Numbered from the stretch's first letter, positions 17,255-26,107 are shown. The stretch is DNA of 64,000 bases from Ruegeria arenilitoris (GCF_013032445.1 NZ_WQCA01000011.1:124001-188000), one strand, 5' to 3'. A program made the numbers and translations. The notes: generated from the letters alone by a model not told the origin.

Positions 17255-17918
17255 TCAGACCGATCCGATACCCGACCCCGCGCTGGGTGGTAATGCTGAC
17301 GGCACTGCCGGTGAATTTCTTTCGTAAACGCGCGATATAAAGCTCAATGGCGTTTTCGCCCACATCGGCATCTTCGAACCCGTAAAGCGAGTCATAGAGC
17401 CGTGTTTTCGACAAGAATTGCCCCTCATGCCGGATCAGCGCGTCCAGCACAGCGGCCTCGCGTGCGGTCAGGGTCAGGCGTTTGCCCTCCAACGTGGCGC
17501 TTCGGTCCTTGGGGGCATAGATCAGCGGACCCAGCGTGATCTGCTCGCTCTTGCGGTCAGCGTCCCGGCGAACAAGGGCTCGCAGGCGGGCTTCCAGTTC
17601 GCGTTGGTCGAAGGGTTTGCCCAGATAGTCGTCGGCACCTTTGTCCAAAGCGGCCACGCGGTCCTCGACCGAGGTCAGCGCGGTCAGCATCAGTACCGGC
17701 GTGCGATCGCCTGAGGCGCGGATTTTGCCAAGGAAGTTCAACCCTGACCCGTCAGGCAGATTGATGTCCAGCAGCATGGCGTCATAGCTTTGTACCGCGC
17801 GGAAATCGCTGGCAGATTCCACGGTGGTCGCCAGATCGCACACCACGCCAGATCGCGCCAGATGGGCCACAACTCCCTCGGCCAGGTCTTCGGCATCTTC
17901 GATCATCAAAACGCGCAT
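17247..17918 (-). CDS. tctD: TctD-type OmpR-family response regulator
   Basis: A response regulator of 223 aa. Receiver domain with MRVLMIEDAEDLAEGV, phospho-Asp in YDAMLLDINLPDGSGL and the conserved Lys in DDYLGKPFDQREL. The C-terminal OmpR/PhoB winged helix carries LTAREAAVLDALIRHEG and ITTQRGVGYRIGL. The ATG at 17918 is preceded by GGGAGGGG. It is divergent from tctC, which it probably activates. The arrangement (regulator-kinase facing the transporter) is standard for tct loci. Confidence 0.93.
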   Translation of the reverse strand: MRVLMIEDAEDLAEGVVAHLARSGVVCDLATTVESASDFRAVQSYDAMLLDINLPDGSGLNFLGKIRASGDRTPVLMLTALTSVEDRVAALDKGADDYLGKPFDQRELEARLRALVRRDADRKSEQITLGPLIYAPKDRSATLEGKRLTLTAREAAVLDALIRHEGQFLSKTRLYDSLYGFEDADVGENAIELYIARLRKKFTGSAVSITTQRGVGYRIGLNG

Positions 17919-17948
17919 GACCCCTCCCAAAGCCGAACGCAGGAACCA

Positions 17949-17965
17949 TGACAGGTTCGTGACAG
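17949..17965. promoter_or_regulatory. Candidate TctD-binding direct repeat
   Basis: Two TGACAG copies at 17949-17954 and 17960-17965 are spaced 11 bp, one helical turn, between the divergent tctD and tctC genes. This spacing is usual for tandem binding of OmpR-type regulators. The assignment is inferred. Confidence 0.45.
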
Positions 17966-18066
17966 CATTATTCGGTAAACAGGTACGACCTGCAAGGACA
18001 CGCGCCTGCGGGGATCAGTTTCGGTCGCTGAAACGCGGCCCAAAAAGACCTGAGGAGGAGACACGA

Positions 18067-19035
18067 ATGAAACTGTTTGGAACCAGTGGCGCAATTGCGG
18101 CTGCTGTCTTTGCCCTGTCTGGCGTCGCCGCCAGCGCGCAGGAATGTATCGCCCCGGCCAACCCTGGCGGCGGCTGGGACTTCACCTGCCGTCAGGTGGG
18201 TAAGTCGCTGCAGGATCTGGGCCTGATCGACCAGACGATGCAGGTTGTGAACCTTGCCGGTGGCGGCGGTGGCGTGGCCTTTGCCGAGGTGGTGAACAAG
18301 CGTGGTGAGGACAACGAACTGATCGTTGCCGCCAGCGCGGCCACTGCCACCCGTCTGGCCCAAGGGGCCTATCCGGGCAACACCATGGATCAGGTGCGCT
18401 GGTTGGCCGCCATTGGCGCCGACTATGGCGTGATCGCCGTGGCCGCCGACAGCCCGGTCAACACACTGCCCGAACTGCTGGACCAGATCAAAGCCGACCC
18501 GGCCTCGGTCTCGGTTGCCGGTGGGTCCGCAGTGGGTGGCTGGGATCACCTGAAGGTGCTGATCGCGGCCAATGCCTATGGCATCGACGACGTGCGGGCG
18601 GTCAAATACATCGCCTTTGACGGCGGTGGTGAAGCCGTAACCCAGCTGCTGGCCGGCTCGGTTCAGGCCTTCACCGGCGATATCTCCGAGGCCAAGGGTT
18701 TTGTGGATTCCGGCGATATTAAGGTGATCGCGGTGCTGGCCCCCGACCGCTTGCCGGGTGAGTTTGCAGATTTCCCGACCGCCAAGGAACAGGGCGTTGA
18801 CGCCATCGGTGCCAACTGGCGCGGGTTCTACGCTCCGGGTGGCATGACCGATGAAGCCTATGGCGACTGGGTCGGCAAGATCGGTGATCTCTACGCCTCG
18901 GATGAATGGAAAGAGGTGATGGCCGCCAACGGTCTGGCCCCGCTGGACCTTCAGGGTGAAGATTTCCAGAACTTTGTCGCTGAATCCGTGGGTCAGATCC
19001 AGACGATTTCGAAAGAGATCGGGATCATCAAGTAA
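18067..19035 (+). CDS. tctC: Tripartite tricarboxylate transporter substrate-binding protein TctC
   Basis: A periplasmic binding protein of 322 aa with a signal peptide (residues 1-23, cleaved after ASA). The Bug/TctC hallmark after the signal reads CIAPANPGGGWDFTCRQVG, the carboxylate-binding loop. Further motifs are AAIGADYGVIAV and AVKYIAFDGGGEAVTQLL. It captures a carboxylate (citrate-like or other) for TctAB. The start at 18067 has GAGGAGGAG upstream. Longer open frames upstream run into tctD. Confidence 0.95.
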   Translation: MKLFGTSGAIAAAVFALSGVAASAQECIAPANPGGGWDFTCRQVGKSLQDLGLIDQTMQVVNLAGGGGGVAFAEVVNKRGEDNELIVAASAATATRLAQGAYPGNTMDQVRWLAAIGADYGVIAVAADSPVNTLPELLDQIKADPASVSVAGGSAVGGWDHLKVLIAANAYGIDDVRAVKYIAFDGGGEAVTQLLAGSVQAFTGDISEAKGFVDSGDIKVIAVLAPDRLPGEFADFPTAKEQGVDAIGANWRGFYAPGGMTDEAYGDWVGKIGDLYASDEWKEVMAANGLAPLDLQGEDFQNFVAESVGQIQTISKEIGIIK

Positions 19036-19048
19036 CACCACTCACAGC

Positions 19049-19076
19049 GATCCGGGCACCAAGCCGTGCCCGGATC
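19049..19076 (+). terminator. 11-bp intercistronic hairpin after tctC
   Basis: GATCCGGGCAC (19049-19059) pairs perfectly with GTGCCCGGATC (19066-19076) around a six-base loop. With only a weak T tract after it, it more likely stabilises the tctC message or partly terminates, favouring binding protein over permease. Confidence 0.65.
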
Positions 19077-19107
19077 ATTAGATTTACCCGAACAATAGGA
19101 GACACCG

Positions 19108-19539
19108 ATGAGTGACCGCATCTTCGGGGTCGTCGGACTGCTACTCGCCATCGGATTTGCCTTTTCCGCATTGGCGATCGAGGAGAGCTTTTTGTCCGAT
19201 GCCGTCGGACCCAAAGCTTTCCCCCTGATCATCGCCGCCATTCTGGGCCTGTCGAGCATCGTCATTGCCCTGCGCCCCGATACCGAACCCGAATGGCCCG
19301 CGCTGGGCCGTCTGGTCGAGGTCGGCGCCGCCGTGGTGATGATGATCCTTTATGCCGAACTGCTACCCGAAATCGGCTTTGTGATCGCAACCGCTTTTGC
19401 CGCTACCTATCTGGCCTGGCGTTTGGGCTCTGGGCCAATCGAAAGCGTCCTTGTGGGCATCGGCACATCTGTCGGCATCTACGTTATCTTCCATCTGGTT
19501 CTGGGCCTGTCGCTGGCCCGCGGCCCGTTGGGGTTCTGA
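19108..19539 (+). CDS. tctB: Tripartite tricarboxylate transporter small membrane subunit TctB
   Basis: A 143-aa protein with four predicted membrane helices, opening IFGVVGLLLAIGFAFSALAI. ESFLSDAVGPKAFPLIIA is the TctB-family signature. It pairs with TctA in the inner membrane for ion-driven carboxylate uptake. GGAGACACCG precedes the start, and tctA begins nine bases after its stop. Confidence 0.93.
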   Translation: MSDRIFGVVGLLLAIGFAFSALAIEESFLSDAVGPKAFPLIIAAILGLSSIVIALRPDTEPEWPALGRLVEVGAAVVMMILYAELLPEIGFVIATAFAATYLAWRLGSGPIESVLVGIGTSVGIYVIFHLVLGLSLARGPLGF

Positions 19540-19548
19540 GGAAAAAAC

Positions 19549-21087
19549 ATGGAAACTCTTGCATCCCTCGGAGACGGTTTCGCCATCGCGCTGACATGGC
19601 AGAACCTGATGCTGGCCCTGCTGGGCTGTTTTCTGGGCACGATCATGGGCGCACTGCCCGGTCTGGGCCCGTCGAACGGTGTGGCCATTCTGATCCCGCT
19701 GGCCTTTACGCTGGGGCTGGGGGCGACACCGTCGCTGATCCTGCTGACCAGTGTCTATTACGGGGCAATGTACGGGGGGCGGATCTCTTCGATCCTGCTG
19801 AACATCCCCGGAGACGAACCGGCCATGATGACCTGCTTGGACGGGCATCCCATGGCGAAAAAGGGCTTTGCCGGTGAGGCGCTGTCGCTGTCCGGTATCG
19901 CATCGTTCGTTGGCGCGTTTCTGGCCACATGGGGCCTGATCTTCCTTGCGCCGCAGCTGGTGAAGATCGCGCTGCTGTTCGGACCGGCTGAGTATTTCGC
20001 CCTGTTCGCGTTGGCCTTCATGACTTTGGGCGGCGTCTCCTCGACCAATCAGGCGAAGTCTGCCTTTGCGGCAGCGCTGGGCCTTGGGCTGGCGACCATC
20101 GGCGTGGACACCCAGACAGGCGTGCCGCGGTTCACTTTTGGTGAGGTGCACCTGTATGACGGGCTCGATTTCCTTGTTGCCATCGTTGGCCTGTTCGCCC
20201 TGTCAGAAGTGTTCATCTTTCTTGAACATCGCCATGGCGGATCGGATGCCGAGGGGCGTAAGCTGAACATCGGTCGCCTGTATCCGCCGATGTCGATGGT
20301 CAAGAAGTGTACCCCGACCATGCTGCGGACCTCGTTCCTTGGCTTCATCGCGGGCGTTCTGCCGGGGGCGGGGGCGTCTTTGGGTTCGTTCATTTCCTAT
20401 TCGATGGAGAAACGGCTGGTCGACAAGGAAAACACCTTTGGCACCGGCGATCCACGTGGCGTGGCTGCGCCTGAGGCTGGGAACAACGCCGCCGCCGGGG
20501 GCGCTCTGGTGCCGATGCTGGCGCTGGGTGTGCCGGGATCAGGGACCACAGCCGTGCTGTTGGCGGTTCTGTTGGCGCTGAACATCACACCCGGTCCGCT
20601 GCTGTTCACGCAGAACCCGGATGTGGTCTGGGGCCTGATTGCGGCTCTATTCATAGCCAATTTCATGCTTTTGGCGATGAACATCCCGATGGTGGGGCTG
20701 TTCACCCGTGTCCTCATGATCCCGTCACGCATCCTGATGCCCATCGTTGCGATGGTCAGCTTTGTGGGTATCTACGGCATCTCGGGCTCCAGCTTTGACC
20801 TGCTGGTGATGATCGGGTTCGGTGTGATGGGCTGGGTTCTGCGCAAGCTGGACGTGCCGCTGGTTCCGATCATTCTGGGCACACTGCTGGGCAACTCGAT
20901 GGAGAACAACCTGCGTCGTGCGGTGACCATCGACAACGGCAACTGGTGGACCCTGATCGACAGCCCGCTGTCCATCGCGCTGTGGTCCATCGCCATCATC
21001 GGCTTTGTCCTGCCCCTGATTGTTGGTGCACGGGTCAAAGCCAAAATGCACCAGCGCCGGGATGAGGAAGGCGCGATCAGCGATTGA
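19549..21087 (+). CDS. tctA: Tripartite tricarboxylate transporter large permease TctA
   Basis: The 512-aa transport channel with about 11-12 membrane segments. The two internal repeats carry family glycine motifs: GALPGLGPSNGVAILIPLAF near residue 34 and GVLPGAGASLGSFISYSMEKR near 264. Length matches the family. It works with TctB and TctC in carboxylate uptake, probably under TctDE control. Confidence 0.96.
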   Translation: METLASLGDGFAIALTWQNLMLALLGCFLGTIMGALPGLGPSNGVAILIPLAFTLGLGATPSLILLTSVYYGAMYGGRISSILLNIPGDEPAMMTCLDGHPMAKKGFAGEALSLSGIASFVGAFLATWGLIFLAPQLVKIALLFGPAEYFALFALAFMTLGGVSSTNQAKSAFAAALGLGLATIGVDTQTGVPRFTFGEVHLYDGLDFLVAIVGLFALSEVFIFLEHRHGGSDAEGRKLNIGRLYPPMSMVKKCTPTMLRTSFLGFIAGVLPGAGASLGSFISYSMEKRLVDKENTFGTGDPRGVAAPEAGNNAAAGGALVPMLALGVPGSGTTAVLLAVLLALNITPGPLLFTQNPDVVWGLIAALFIANFMLLAMNIPMVGLFTRVLMIPSRILMPIVAMVSFVGIYGISGSSFDLLVMIGFGVMGWVLRKLDVPLVPIILGTLLGNSMENNLRRAVTIDNGNWWTLIDSPLSIALWSIAIIGFVLPLIVGARVKAKMHQRRDEEGAISD

Positions 21088-21095
21088 TAAAGTGG

Positions 21096-21122
21096 GCGCC
21101 GCCAGTCGGGGATTGGCGGCGC
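21096..21122 (+). terminator. Hairpin at the end of the tct operon
   Basis: GCGCCGCCA (21096-21104) pairs with TGGCGGCGC (21114-21122), nine perfect base pairs, without a T tract. Possible 3' end stabiliser or factor-dependent end. Confidence 0.5.
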
Positions 21123-21200
21123 TGAAACAGCCTCTGGAAAGATGCGGCGGAACCTGTAACTTTGCTGAACAAGGCAAGCCACTGATCAAAGGACGCGCGC

Positions 21201-21653
21201 ATGGACCTGAGTGATGAAATCCGCATCTCGGCACCACGGGATGTCGTGTACCAAGCCCTGAATAACCCCGAGATCCTGCAGGAGTGCATTCCGGGTTGCG
21301 AGGAACTGACCCAGAACGCGCCCGATGAGCTTGCGGCCAAGGTAGTGCTGAAGATCGGTCCGGTCAAAGCCAAGTTCGCCGGTGAGGTCACGCTGGACAC
21401 CTCTAACGCCCCTGACGGGTTTTCCCTGTCTGGCGAAGGCAAGGGTGGGGCTGCGGGCTTTGCCAAGGGAGGGGCCGATGTGACGCTGACCGAAGACGGG
21501 GAAGAGACGGTGCTGTCTTATACCGCCAAGGTCGATGTTGGCGGCAAAATCGCCCAATTGGGCAGCCGCCTGATCTCGGGCACCGCCAAAAAACTGTCGG
21601 GCAAGTTCTTTACCCGGTTTGGCGAGATCGTGTCCGAGCAATCGGCGTCCTGA
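21201..21653 (+). CDS. CoxG-like SRPBCC family protein
   Basis: A 150-aa SRPBCC/CoxG-type protein: DLSDEIRISAPRDVVYQALN, ILQECIPGCEELTQ and YTAKVDVGGKIAQLGSRLI are the family core. CoxG members accompany CO-dehydrogenase-type molybdenum enzymes and recruit them to the membrane, but no cox/xanthine-dehydrogenase genes are nearby, so the partner is unknown. It is convergent with the amidohydrolase at 21674. Confidence 0.88.
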   Translation: MDLSDEIRISAPRDVVYQALNNPEILQECIPGCEELTQNAPDELAAKVVLKIGPVKAKFAGEVTLDTSNAPDGFSLSGEGKGGAAGFAKGGADVTLTEDGEETVLSYTAKVDVGGKIAQLGSRLISGTAKKLSGKFFTRFGEIVSEQSAS

Positions 21654-21673
21654 CCGGCAGGACACTCTGCCTG

Positions 21674-22543
21674 TTACATCTGATAGAACTGCTGCGCGGT
21701 GCGCCCGAAAACCTGATCGTGTTGGGCTTCGGGCACCAGCGCTTTGTGTCTGGCAATCAGGTCCGCGTAATTGGATGACAGGCTGTCGACCGGAAAATTA
21801 GACCCAAACATGCAGCGTTCGGGCCCGAACTGGGTCAGACAGGTCTCGACGATGGGCCCGACGCTGTTGGCGCACCAGTTGTGATCGAACATGCCGAGGC
21901 CCGAGAGCTTGCAGGTGACCTGCGGCAGCGCCGAAAGCGATTTCAGAGCTTTGGACCAACCTTCCAGCCCCATTTCGGACCGGTCATGCGGTGACCCCGC
22001 ATGGCACAGCGCCACTTGCGTTGAGGGTGCTTGTGCCAAAACGGCGGCGGTCCGCTCCATCAGTTCGGGCAGCAATTGCAGGTCAAAGGACAAGCCGCGT
22101 TCGCCCAATTGTTGCAACCCGGCCAGAAACTTCGGGTTGTCCAGCAACTCGTTTGTGCCCGAGAGCTGATCCTCCCCCGGGGCGCGGCCGATGATCTGGC
22201 GCACGCCGCGCAGTGAGGGCAGGGATTGCAGCTGGTCCAACTGTTCGGCCAGATCGTCCGTGGTCAGGTCACAAAAGGCGACCTGCACCAGAGGCCAGTC
22301 GGTATATTGATCGGCGACGGATTGAACCCATTGTGCCTCGGCCCAGGGATCGGCGGCGCCGACCTGAATGTGAACCGAAGCGGAAAAACCGGCAGCCCCG
22401 GCATCCTTGCGGAACTCGGGCAGCAGATAGTCGCGCTGAATCGGGGTGGGATCGCCAAAGAACCGTACTGCGCCCTTTTCCATCAGCCACGGATAGTTCA
22501 CGGCGTTCAGATCCCACAGGTGGTGATGCGCATCAATCCTCAT
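21674..22543 (-). CDS. Amidohydrolase-2 family lactonase-like protein
   Basis: A 289-aa TIM-barrel hydrolase of the COG3618 type, which includes sugar lactonases and 2-pyrone-4,6-dicarboxylate lactonase. The metal site starts with MRIDAHHHLWDLNAVNYPW; ALCHAGSP supplies a further His, and RCMFGSNFPVDSLSSNY the terminal Asp region. A lactone-opening role is inferred. Its ATG overlaps the stop of the upstream SnoaL-like gene by four bases, so both are one minus-strand unit belonging to the LacI island. Confidence 0.88.
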   Translation of the reverse strand: MRIDAHHHLWDLNAVNYPWLMEKGAVRFFGDPTPIQRDYLLPEFRKDAGAAGFSASVHIQVGAADPWAEAQWVQSVADQYTDWPLVQVAFCDLTTDDLAEQLDQLQSLPSLRGVRQIIGRAPGEDQLSGTNELLDNPKFLAGLQQLGERGLSFDLQLLPELMERTAAVLAQAPSTQVALCHAGSPHDRSEMGLEGWSKALKSLSALPQVTCKLSGLGMFDHNWCANSVGPIVETCLTQFGPERCMFGSNFPVDSLSSNYADLIARHKALVPEAQHDQVFGRTAQQFYQM

Positions 22544-23541
22544 GGTATTTCAATCCCTGTCGTGCGGGCTAGAATATCGACCCCTTGTTGTTTCCAGAAA
22601 TGCAGGAGGTCGATGAAAATCCAGTTCTCGGCCAGCTTATTCCCAGCACGACGGTAGATGTCGATCACCCGGAACTCACCGGGTATTCCGGTGGCGGGCA
22701 TCCCCATGAACCCGCCCGTCGGCACTGCGGTGAAATTGGGCCAACCGAAGAACCCGCCATAATGCCCCTCGGCCAGACGGCAGATATGCTTGGTTTTGGA
22801 ACGTTCGGTAAACCCGGCGCGGAACGGGCCGGAATGCTGTTTGGCATAGCGTTCAATCGTGTAGGTGGCGCCGATACCTTCGGGACCCCACCAGATCATG
22901 TCATCATGCCATGTGCGGGCCAACTCGTCTTCCAACGACAGGCCACTATTCCATTGGCCGAGATCCGAGATCATGGCGTTGATCGCCGCCAGCGTCCTGC
23001 GGCCTTCTTCTTCGGGTTGGTATTCATACAGCAGACCATCATGTGTCAGCGGCCCGGGCTGGATCAGATGTGCTGCGGTCTGTGGCGGGAACGGGTTTTG
23101 TCCGGCCTGAACCATCAGATGCGGGATGTCGAAATACATTGCCGTCTCGGCAATCTTGCCGTCGGCGATCCGGTGAAACTCGCAATAGCGCAGAAACGCC
23201 ATCTTGCCGGTGGGGCGAATCCCCAACCATGGCGTATCGAACAGGCCCATCAGGTGACCCATCGACACCACCCAGACATCCGCGCCCGATTCCAGAGAGT
23301 TGGTGCCTGCGAAGAACACGTCCTGACGCCGCTGCATCCGCTTCAGGCTGGATTTCAGCGGCTGCCAGAACGTCCGTGCCACGGATTCGGCACCAATGAT
23401 CTCATTGAACGGATGAAAGCCGCGCCACAGCAAATCCTGCGCGCAGAACTGCCCAAAAACGTCGGACAGATTCGATTCGCTGGCTGAGTCGAGGGCCTCG
23501 AAGAACGAGGAGACGAGTGTTTTTTCTTGCTGAAAGCTCAC
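22540..23541 (-). CDS. SnoaL-like (NTF2-fold) two-domain protein, copy A
   Basis: A 333-aa product if started at GTG 23541. Two SnoaL/NTF2-like domains: the first ends with LGIRPTGKMAFLRYCEFHRI-ADGKIAE (about residues 120-150), the second with GEFRVIDIYRRAGNKLAENW and KQQGVDILAR. SnoaL proteins are cyclases or isomerases acting without cofactors; the reaction here is unknown. The frame continues to 23703, but that part overlaps the LacI operators and the ABC gene start and has no domain, so the GTG was preferred; its ribosome site is weak. It is transcribed with the amidohydrolase and divergent from the ABC genes. Confidence 0.82.
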   Translation of the reverse strand: MSFQQEKTLVSSFFEALDSASESNLSDVFGQFCAQDLLWRGFHPFNEIIGAESVARTFWQPLKSSLKRMQRRQDVFFAGTNSLESGADVWVVSMGHLMGLFDTPWLGIRPTGKMAFLRYCEFHRIADGKIAETAMYFDIPHLMVQAGQNPFPPQTAAHLIQPGPLTHDGLLYEYQPEEEGRRTLAAINAMISDLGQWNSGLSLEDELARTWHDDMIWWGPEGIGATYTIERYAKQHSGPFRAGFTERSKTKHICRLAEGHYGGFFGWPNFTAVPTGGFMGMPATGIPGEFRVIDIYRRAGNKLAENWIFIDLLHFWKQQGVDILARTTGIEIP

Positions 23542-23604
23542 GATTGCACCGTTTTCCTGATGGCTTGCTTCGGATTTAAGCGATTGAGAATCGCTGGTTA
23601 GGGA

Positions 23605-23628
23605 TTTTTTGCATACGTATGCAAAAAA
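23605..23628. promoter_or_regulatory. LacI-family operator O1, perfect 24-bp palindrome
   Basis: TTTTTTGCATAC followed by GTATGCAAAAAA is perfectly symmetric about 23616/23617, with the central CG typical of LacI/GalR operators. It lies between the two divergent transcription units of an island that encodes a LacI regulator (32101-33144). Confidence 0.85.
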
Positions 23629-23631
23629 GTC

Positions 23632-23661
23632 TTGCCAGAAATGATTCACGAAGAATACAGT
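23632..23661 (+). promoter_or_regulatory. Candidate sigma-70 promoter of the ABC/SnoaL operon
   Basis: TTGCCA (23632-23637) and TACAGT (23656-23661) are separated by 18 bases. O1 lies directly upstream and O2 starts at the last base of the -10, covering the expected start site: a classic repressible layout. Box matches are partial. Confidence 0.5.
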
Positions 23662-23680
23662 TTTGCAAACGTATGCAAAG
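23661..23680. promoter_or_regulatory. LacI-family operator O2, imperfect palindrome
   Basis: TTTTGCAAACGTATGCAAAG shares the TTTGCA-N-ACGT-N-TGCAAA core with O1; the centres are 54 bp apart, about five helical turns, which suits simultaneous binding or looping. It ends 21 bases before the ABC ATPase start. Confidence 0.8.
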
Positions 23681-23701
23681 CGAATCCTTTCAGGGGGCAC
23701 C

Positions 23702-24775
23702 ATGGCGGAAATTCAACTGCGTAACGTCGGCAAACGCTGGGGCAATTTTGTCGGGGTCCACAATTTCGACCTGACCATCGCGGATCGTGAGTTTCTGGTG
23801 CTGCTTGGCCCGTCAGGCTGCGGCAAGACGACCACGATGCGCATGATCGCAGGTCTGGAAGATGTCACCGAAGGCGAGTTGCTGATCGACGGCAAAGTGG
23901 TCAACGACCTCGAGCCGAAAGACCGCGACGTCGCGATGGTGTTCCAGAGCTATGCGCTCTACCCGAACATGAACGTCTATGAGAACATCCGATTTCCGTT
24001 GAAAGTGCGCGGTATCGACCCGGCGACCCATGACGAAAAGGTGCGTCGCGCCAGTGCGATGGTCGAGCTGGACGAGTTCCTGCACCGCAAGCCCGCCGAA
24101 CTGTCAGGTGGTCAGCGGCAACGTGTGGCGCTGGCTCGAGCCATTGTCCGCGAACCCAACGTGTTCCTGATGGACGAACCGCTGTCGAACCTGGACGCCA
24201 AGCTGCGGGTTTCGACCCGGGCGCAGATCAAGAACCTCAGCCACGAGTTGGCGGTTACCACCATCTATGTGACCCACGACCAGATCGAAGCGATGACCTT
24301 GGCCGACCGCGTCGTGGTTATGAAAAAAGGCGTGGTGCAGCAAGTTGGCAGTCCGACCGAGATTTATGATCGCCCAGCAAACACTTTTGTCGCCAGCTTC
24401 ATCGGCTCACCGGCGATGAACCTTATGGACGGTCAGGTGTCGGGCGGTGTGTTCCGCGCCGAGAATGTGGAAATTCCGGTCGACGCGCCGGACGGCCCGA
24501 TGACTTTGGGCTTCCGCGCCGAAGATGCCAGCATTGCTGAAGGGCAAGGCCAGATCACAGCTCCGATCTACACGCTGGAACTGCTGGGCGACGCGACCAT
24601 GATCTCGGTCCGGGTCGGTGGCGCGCTGGTGTCGGTTAAGGCCGACAAAGCCTTCCGTGCCGAGATTGGCGAGATGGTCTCGTTCTCGGTGCCAACAGAT
24701 ATCTGTCACCTCTTTGAAGCTGAAAGCGGTGCTCGGATTGGGGAGCAATCCCACGAACAGCCCAAACGGGCGTAA
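23702..24775 (+). CDS. Sugar-type ABC transporter ATP-binding protein (MalK/UgpC-like)
   Basis: A 357-aa ATPase of the CUT1 class. Walker A GPSGCGKTTTMRMIAGLE, Q-loop FQSYALYPNMNVYENI, signature LSGGQRQRVALARAIVRE, Walker B VFLMDEPLSNLDAKLR and H-loop VTHDQIEAMTLADR are all intact. A C-terminal TOBE regulatory domain follows (about residues 235-350). The ATG at 23702 begins the domain; an in-frame ATG at 23663 falls in the operator region. First gene of the plus-strand island; it energises the permeases at 26108 and 27132. Confidence 0.95.
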   Translation: MAEIQLRNVGKRWGNFVGVHNFDLTIADREFLVLLGPSGCGKTTTMRMIAGLEDVTEGELLIDGKVVNDLEPKDRDVAMVFQSYALYPNMNVYENIRFPLKVRGIDPATHDEKVRRASAMVELDEFLHRKPAELSGGQRQRVALARAIVREPNVFLMDEPLSNLDAKLRVSTRAQIKNLSHELAVTTIYVTHDQIEAMTLADRVVVMKKGVVQQVGSPTEIYDRPANTFVASFIGSPAMNLMDGQVSGGVFRAENVEIPVDAPDGPMTLGFRAEDASIAEGQGQITAPIYTLELLGDATMISVRVGGALVSVKADKAFRAEIGEMVSFSVPTDICHLFEAESGARIGEQSHEQPKRA

Positions 24776-24823
24776 CAGCGGTCCGGACGTCGACGACGGA
24801 CCGATCCTGACAGGGAGAAACAC

Positions 24824-26035
24824 ATGAAACTCAAATCACTCTTCATGGCAGGCGCCATGTCCCTCGCAGCAACCGGCGCTTGGGCCGAATGTGCGTATGA
24901 AAACGAAGTGCCGCTGAAATCGCTCTCGGCTGGTTTTGAGGCTTGGAAAGCCGTTACGGATGCGATGGCCGAATGCGGCAACTTTAGCGCCTCGCTGGAT
25001 CAGGAATTCCGCGAGAAACAGCCCGAAGCCTTTGCGGCGAACCCTTCCTTGTATCAGATCGGTGGCGTCGCCAACGAGACGATGATTCCGCTGCTGAACG
25101 CAGGCTCGCTGCGTCCGCTGGATGATCTGGTCGAGAAATACGGTCAGGACCTGCTGCCGAACCAGCTGATCAAGGTGGACGGCAAGGTTATGGCGATTGC
25201 CATGATGGTGAACGCACAGCACCTGATGTATCGCGACGACGTTCTGGCCGATCTGGGCATCGAAGAACCCAAGACCTATGACGACGTTCTGGCCGCCGCT
25301 GCCAAGATCAAAGAAGCCGGTGTGATGGAATACCCGATCGGCGGTACCTTCAAGACCGGTTGGAACCTGGCTCAGGAATTCGTCAACATGTACATGGGCG
25401 AAGGCGGTGAGTTCTTTGGCGAAGGCAACATGCCTGCGATCAACAACGAACAAGGCGTCAAAGCGCTGGAAACCATGAAGGCCATGACCGAGTACATGGA
25501 TCCGGAATTCCTGGTATCCGACTCGACCTATGTTCAGCAGCAGTTCCAGCAGGGCAAGATCGCCATGGCGAACCTGTGGGCCAGCCGCGCCGCTGCGATG
25601 AATGACGAAGCCGAAAGCCAGGTTGTCGGAAAAGTGACCATGGCATCAGCGCCGATGGGTGCTGCCGCTCCGGCGACCACAATCTGGTGGGACGGTGTCG
25701 TCTTGGCCGCGAACATGAGCGACGAAGAAGCGGATGCCGCGTTCCGTCTGGTACTGGAAGGTATCGATGGTGAAATGGTCAGCGCCAACAACGACACCGC
25801 CGTCTGGCTGAGCCCCGCCTACACGCCGGGTGATCTGGCGGCCGGTGCCGCAGCTTCTGCAGAAAACGGTGCCAAGGCGTATCCCGCGTCCGCCCCGATG
25901 GGCGTTCTGCACAGCGCGCTGGGCAATGGTCTGGCCGATTATCTGACCGGTGCCAAGGACGCGTCGACCACTCTGGCCGATATCGAAGCTTCGTACCTTA
26001 CCGCTGCAAAAGAAGCTGGTCTGGTCAACAACTAA
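24824..26035 (+). CDS. Sugar-type ABC transporter substrate-binding protein
   Basis: A periplasmic family-1 solute-binding protein of 403 aa with signal peptide KLKSLFMAGAMSLAATGAWA and mature start at ECAYENE. Core segments include IPLLNAGSLRPLDDLVEKYG, LMYRDDVLADLGIEEPKTYD and the C-terminal hinge region. CUT1 binding proteins recognise oligosaccharides, polyols or glycosides; the ligand of this one is unknown. Cysteines near the N-terminus (ECAYE, MAECGN) could form a disulphide. It lies 48 bases after the ATPase gene. Confidence 0.93.
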   Translation: MKLKSLFMAGAMSLAATGAWAECAYENEVPLKSLSAGFEAWKAVTDAMAECGNFSASLDQEFREKQPEAFAANPSLYQIGGVANETMIPLLNAGSLRPLDDLVEKYGQDLLPNQLIKVDGKVMAIAMMVNAQHLMYRDDVLADLGIEEPKTYDDVLAAAAKIKEAGVMEYPIGGTFKTGWNLAQEFVNMYMGEGGEFFGEGNMPAINNEQGVKALETMKAMTEYMDPEFLVSDSTYVQQQFQQGKIAMANLWASRAAAMNDEAESQVVGKVTMASAPMGAAAPATTIWWDGVVLAANMSDEEADAAFRLVLEGIDGEMVSANNDTAVWLSPAYTPGDLAAGAAASAENGAKAYPASAPMGVLHSALGNGLADYLTGAKDASTTLADIEASYLTAAKEAGLVNN

Positions 26036-26045
26036 TCCTCCCGGG

Positions 26046-26065
26046 GGGAGGGCTCCGGCCCTCCC
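26046..26065 (+). terminator. Intercistronic hairpin after the binding-protein gene
   Basis: GGGAGGG (26046-26052) and CCCTCCC (26059-26065) flank a CTCCGG loop. As in many ABC operons, it probably protects the binding-protein message or lowers readthrough into the permeases. Confidence 0.55.
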
Positions 26066-26107
26066 TTCCCCTCCTGATCCCTCGAGAACCATGAGAAAGG
26101 CAGAGCC

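Noticed and set aside
23542..23703. N-terminal extension of SnoaL copy A to 23703
   Set aside because: It would translate through both LacI operators and the divergent ABC start, and its sequence shows no domain similarity.
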